In this document: in pieces, positions 61,501 to 64,000 of the stretch | Position numbering within the stretch: position 1 is the stretch's first letter | Layout of the letters: each line of letters opens with the position of its first letter | Source of the DNA: Sipunculus nudus | Taxonomy: Eukaryota > Annelida > Sipuncula > Golfingiida > Sipunculidae | NCBI GenBank assembly: GCA_026874595.1 | Contig: CM049308.1 | Location: 769,001 to 833,000, forward strand | DNA length: 64,000 nt | Reading direction: 5' to 3' | Notes under the pieces: model-generated | What the model saw: only the letters and a program-made list of their open reading frames with translations | What the model was told of the DNA's origin: nothing | The model's database searches: none | Made by a program: the position numbers and the translations under genes

Positions 61501-62907
61501 ATATGTTGATGCGTACTATCATTCTGCCGACTTCTTTGTTTGGAGAGACGCGGAGGGAGAGGAAGAGTTAGTCCGGGTTTTATGTGGATTCGTACTATCT
61601 GTCTGCCGACTTCTTTTTCTGGAGAGACGCGGAGGGAGAGGAAGAGTTAGTCCGGGTTTATATGTGGATGCGTACTATCTGTCTGCCGACTTCTTTGTCT
61701 GGAGAGACGCGGAGGGAGAGGAAGAGTTAGTCCGGGTTTATATGTTGATGCGTACTATCATTCTGCCGACTTCTTTGTTTGGAGAGACGCGGAGGGAGAG
61801 GAAGAGTTAGTCCGGGTTTATATGTGGATGCGTACTATCTGTCTGCCGACATCTTTGTCTGGAGAGACGCATTTATATGTGGATGCGTACTATCTGTCTG
61901 CCGTCTTTATCTATAGAGACGCAGAGGGATAGGAGGAGTTAGTCTGGGGCTAAATGTGGATGCGTACTATCTATCTGTCGTCTTCTTTGTCTAGAGAGAC
62001 AAGTAGGGAGAAGAGGGGTTAGTCCGGATTTATATGTGGATGCGTACTATCTATCTGTCTCTCATCTTCTTTGTCTAGAGAGACGCGGAGGGACAGGAAG
62101 AGTTGGTCTGGGTTTATACGTGGATGCGTACTATCTATCTGTCTCTCATCTTCTTTGTCTAGAGAGACGCGGAGGAACAGGAAGAGTTGGTCTGGGTATA
62201 TACGTGGATAAACATACGGAGTTTTATTTTATTTTATGCAAGGCTGTTTACCAGCAGTTAGGGTAAACCTAATTGACATCTTTCCTTGGAAATGTTTGTA
62301 TCATGTGATATCTTGAGGCAATATTGACTTTCTGACAGTGGGTCTAGTATCTTCATCAAATCTTTAGTATCTTCGTCAAATATAAATATACAAGATAAAC
62401 AAAGGTGGAGGAGAATAGAGCTGTCTCACTTTCGGTTGGCACATTCTTGATTTGTTTTTATAAAGTATAGGTCCGTGGCCTGTTTGTGGCCCTGTCTTTT
62501 GAATGAGGATGAAGGTATCGATATGATATGATTTTACCTTAAGTTAAATAGGTATACAGTGTTGCTCATATAATGAAAGCTGTCAATTCCATAGAATTTT
62601 TATTTGATTTTGTCATATGGCCCCTGACTGGCAGGCTTTGATCACATGAACAGTATTAACTTTTGTACATTATCTATTACTAATACAGTCTTCGAATTTG
62701 TCGCTTTAGAAATTGTGCACTCTTACATAACAATTAAACCATCGAATTGTTTATATTTTAGACATTACGGTCTCCTCTGCTGTTTTTGTTCTGGACACTT
62801 TTTGACGAGCACCCGTTCCGTTGGAACCCTCATGGACATCTCAGCACGTGGCAGAGCATCGCTGCCCTGGTTATAATGATCCCAGCCGTGGTAATCTATA
62901 ACACAGG
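48048..62907 (+). CDS. CRT-like (drug/metabolite transporter superfamily) membrane protein, copy B, 3' partial
   Basis: Paralogue of the gene at 29099. Exons 48048-48475, 48908-49097, 49645-49853, 51865-52024 and 62762-62907 give 377 residues plus two bases of the next codon. Phases equal those of copy A. The sixth exon (hydrophilic tail in copy A) is not found before 64000 and should lie beyond the window. Shared motifs include SQPFF, PTVLWGS, NFAIPMQFMVRF-MILRRRPTLRKGL, DIIPGFGTS, two loop cysteines (C283, C290), YLLRYSEGANYM and LIAALVIMIP-like last helix. The first luminal loop has three clustered N-glycosylation sequons (NST, NCT, NTS) where copy A has one. Intron 2 again uses a GC donor (49098). 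No stops or frameshifts, so probably functional if intron 4 (10.7 kb) is spliced. Confidence 0.75.
49098..49099 (+). other. GC 5' splice site of intron 2, copy B
   Basis: TCAATG|GCAAGA is followed in phase 0 by TTACCGTACACT at 49645, giving LSM-LPYTLVNTLME. The same GC donor at the same codon in copy A and the loss of similarity right after GGCAAGA support this border. Confidence 0.75.
49526..49550. repeat. (CT)n microsatellite in intron 2 of copy B
   Basis: About 14 CT units about 100 bases before the exon 3 acceptor; they lengthen the polypyrimidine content but are not adjacent to the splice site. Confidence 0.9.
50480..50640. repeat. ~54-bp repeat, three copies, intron 3 of copy B
   Basis: GGAGCTGCTGCCTCATTTCT followed by GGCCCGGACA and ACCTTAAT recurs three times with small changes. 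The rest of the 2-kb intron is anonymous. Confidence 0.8.
52144..52302 (+). repeat. Split direct repeat A1 of the Ngaro-like element
   Basis: About 155 bp from AATTGTTCATTAATGATGAG through ATTCATTCGGCACGCAGCAT to CAGCTGAAAT. It matches 56354-56512 at roughly 80% by eye. This is the upstream A repeat of the A1-coding-B1-A2-B2 layout. Confidence 0.8.
55139..55648 (+). pseudogene. Tyrosine recombinase, N-terminal and core-binding part (Ngaro-like)
   Basis: A 169-codon open stretch without an ATG start. RYIAFLAEKSKFAYLKQYLD fits the SAM-like core-binding helices, and LGAICLTAFFSFRKSNLLP-like residues fit the start of the catalytic domain. The catalytic C-terminal part continues in another frame from about 55890 (HGFRRG, then KLKGEWK and QRYIA), so at least one frameshift lies between. 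Confidence 0.75.
56191..56345 (+). repeat. Split direct repeat B1 of the Ngaro-like element
   Basis: ATACTGCAATTCAACACTCA and AAGATTGTATCAGTTCATGA recur at 56790-56950 (B2). B1 abuts A2 directly, as expected for split direct repeats. Confidence 0.78.
56354..56512 (+). repeat. Split direct repeat A2 of the Ngaro-like element
   Basis: Second copy of A1, sharing CATACATTCATTCGGCACGC and GATCACATGACTA. Between A2 and B2 lies a two-copy ~80-bp repeat (GTGAATTATAGTTTCTTG, GTCGTCAGTAGACAC). Confidence 0.8.
56790..56950 (+). repeat. Split direct repeat B2, 3' end of the Ngaro-like element
   Basis: Second copy of B1 (AGATTGTATCAGTTCATGAT followed by GGTTCCCCTTTACAC). It marks the approximate 3' end of the element. 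Confidence 0.75.
56951..57244. other. Intronic spacer
   Basis: Anonymous sequence between the retrotransposon and the trinucleotide run; the 62-codon frame at 57025-57213 has no recognised features. Confidence 0.35.
57245..57490. repeat. (GTA)n-type trinucleotide repeat
   Basis: About 80 imperfect GTA/TAG triplets with GAA and GCA interruptions. It creates Val-rich frames on the plus strand and Leu-rich frames on the minus strand that are not genes. Confidence 0.95.
57491..57949. other. Intronic spacer
   Basis: No recognised feature. A short TCTCTGTCTC run at about 57913-57935 leads into the satellite. Confidence 0.35.
57950..62215. repeat. 80-bp satellite in intron 4 of copy B (~53 copies)
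   Basis: The unit reads AGAGTTAGTCCGGGTTTATA, TGTGGATGCGTACTATCTGT, CTGCCGACTTCTTTGTCTGG and AGAGACGCGGAGGGAGAGGA. It is richer in GC and CpG than its surroundings. Edges (before 58700 and after 61870) are diverged with indels, while the core keeps an exact 80-bp period. About 1.15 kb at 58880-60034 recurs almost unchanged at 60240-61394, a shift of 1360 bp or 17 units. Open frames inside have no coding meaning. Confidence 0.97.
62216..62761. other. 3' end of intron 4, copy B
   Basis: Unique AT-rich intron sequence leading to the TTTTAG acceptor of exon 5. A short doubled motif (ATCTTCATCAAATCTTTAGT / ATCTTCGTCAAATATAA) is at about 62350. No gene. Confidence 0.45.
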
Positions 62908-63054
62908 GTACGTAGACGTTAAAGTCGCCATATTATGTACAAGCCCTCCACATAGTCAGTGTAAGCGGTATGCATGGTCTCATAACAGTTACGAGCATCA
63001 TCATGCCGGTTAACACTGACATCAGTTTCCCGCCATATCTGTGACATCCCTGGC

Positions 63055-63300
63055 GACTGTAACGGAGGGTTTGGGTATTGTGTTATATCGAATATGATTC
63101 AGACTGTAACTGGGTGTTCTGTTATTGTATTATATCGGGTATGATTCAGACTGAACTGAGTGTTAGGGTATTCTGTTATATCGACTATGATTCAGACTGT
63201 AACTGAGTGTTTTATTATTGTGTTACATCGAGTATGATTCAGACTGTAAGTGATTGTTTGGGTATTGTGTTATATCGAGTATGTTTCAGACTATGATTCA
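63055..63300. repeat. ~47-bp minisatellite, five copies, intron 5 of copy B
   Basis: Units contain GTATTGTGTTATATCGAGTA and TGATTCAGACTGTAACTGAG with substitutions. It lies just after exon 5 but is unrelated in sequence to the exon-derived array of copy A. Confidence 0.88.
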
Positions 63301-63439
63301 GAAGGATGACTGTATATTTTATAATGTTGAGATTCCTTTATTATTTTTCAAGTGACAAAACCTGTTATGATGCTAAATAATAAGACCTGTAACAAAGTAT
63401 AGGGAGGCAGATATGTGATGGAATAGTGCATTTTAAGAA

Positions 63440-64000
63440 AAAAGCTTGCACATCCTCAGGAGACAGATATCGCAGGTCTGACCACACGGCCCTAAAAAAA
63501 GGGATATTGCAGGTCTGACCACAGGGCCCTAGAAAATAGTGATATATCAGGTCTGACCACAGGGCCCTAGAAAATAGTGATATTGCAGGTCTGACCACAG
63601 GGCCCTAGAAAATAGGTTATTGCAGGTCTGACCACAGGGCCCTGGAGAATAGTGATATTGCAGGTCTGACCACAGGGTCCTAGAAAATAGTGATATTGCA
63701 GGTCTGACCACAGGGCCCTAGAAAATAGTGATATTGCAGGTCTGACCACAGGGTCCTAGAAAATAGTGATATTCCAGGTCTGACCACAGGGTCCTAGAAA
63801 ATAGTGATATTCCAGGTCTGACCACAGGGTCCTAGAAAATAGTGATATTGCAGGTCTGACCACAGGGCCCTAGAAAAAAGGGATATTGCAGGTCTTGCAG
63901 GGCCCTAGAAAATAGTGATATTGTAGGTCTGACCACAGGGCCCTAGAAAATAGTGATATTTCAGGTCTGACCACAGGGCCCTAGAAAATATGGATATCGA
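63440..64000. repeat. 38-bp minisatellite running off the window end
   Basis: About 14 copies of GATATTGCAGGTCTGACCAC then AGGGCCCTAGAAAATAGT. GGGCCC alternates with GGGTCC in part of the array. It fills the rest of the presumed intron 5 of copy B within the window. Confidence 0.95.

Noticed and set aside
58820-62266. Repeat-protein frames (up to 181 codons) in the 80-bp satellite
   Set aside because: The unit is not a multiple of three; open stretches arise only where three units read through by chance, and stops recur.

Overview
The window is eukaryotic nuclear DNA, AT-rich, with multi-exon genes, long repeat-filled introns, degraded retrotransposons and many tandem repeats. The gene types, a Ngaro-like tyrosine-recombinase retrotransposon, TTAGGG-type telomere-like motifs and dispersed AAGGTCA-rich repeats suggest a marine invertebrate, most likely a mollusc such as a bivalve. 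This placement is inference; no marker gene fixes the species. No bacterial genes, CRISPR arrays or rRNA genes are visible.

Three protein-coding genes are supported, all on the plus strand. (1) The two 3' coding exons of a carbohydrate (CHST-type) sulfotransferase lie at 14477-17081, split by an intron filled with a 19-bp minisatellite. (2) A complete six-exon gene at 29099-35106 (copy A, 456 aa) and (3) a partial five-exon paralogue at 48048-62907 (copy B) encode polytopic membrane proteins. Their order of helices and motifs matches the chloroquine-resistance-transporter-like (CRT-like) branch of the drug/metabolite transporter superfamily. The copies share exon phases and an unusual GC-AG intron, so they arose by duplication of an already intron-bearing gene. 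The last exon of copy B is expected beyond the window end.

Region by region: 1-14.4 kb holds no recognised gene. It carries dispersed AAGGTCA repeats, minisatellites of 35, 63/126, 103/206 and 76 bp, and an 869-bp solo-LTR-like insertion that splits the 76-bp array. 14.4-17.1 kb is the sulfotransferase. 17.1-29 kb is gene-free, with a terminal-inverted-repeat element, minisatellites of 18, 52, 30, 18 and 29 bp, and two old diverged kilobase-scale duplications. 29.1-35.1 kb is copy A; its introns carry an antisense LINE 3' end, very uniform 36-bp and 34-bp arrays, and an array made from the 3' end of exon 5 plus its splice donor. 36.1-41.4 kb holds a LINE lacking its endonuclease and two antisense LINE ends, one of them inserted in the 79-bp satellite. 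40.5-45.7 kb is that satellite. 48.0-62.9 kb is copy B; its 10.7-kb intron 4 holds a decayed Ngaro-like element with split direct repeats and a 4.3-kb, 80-bp satellite. The window ends inside a 38-bp minisatellite.

Tandem repeats occupy roughly a third of the window, by adding up the array lengths seen. Most long open frames come from arrays whose unit is a multiple of three and are not genes. No multi-gene pathway or operon is evident; the functional content is one Golgi-type sulfotransferase and a pair of probable organellar membrane transporters.
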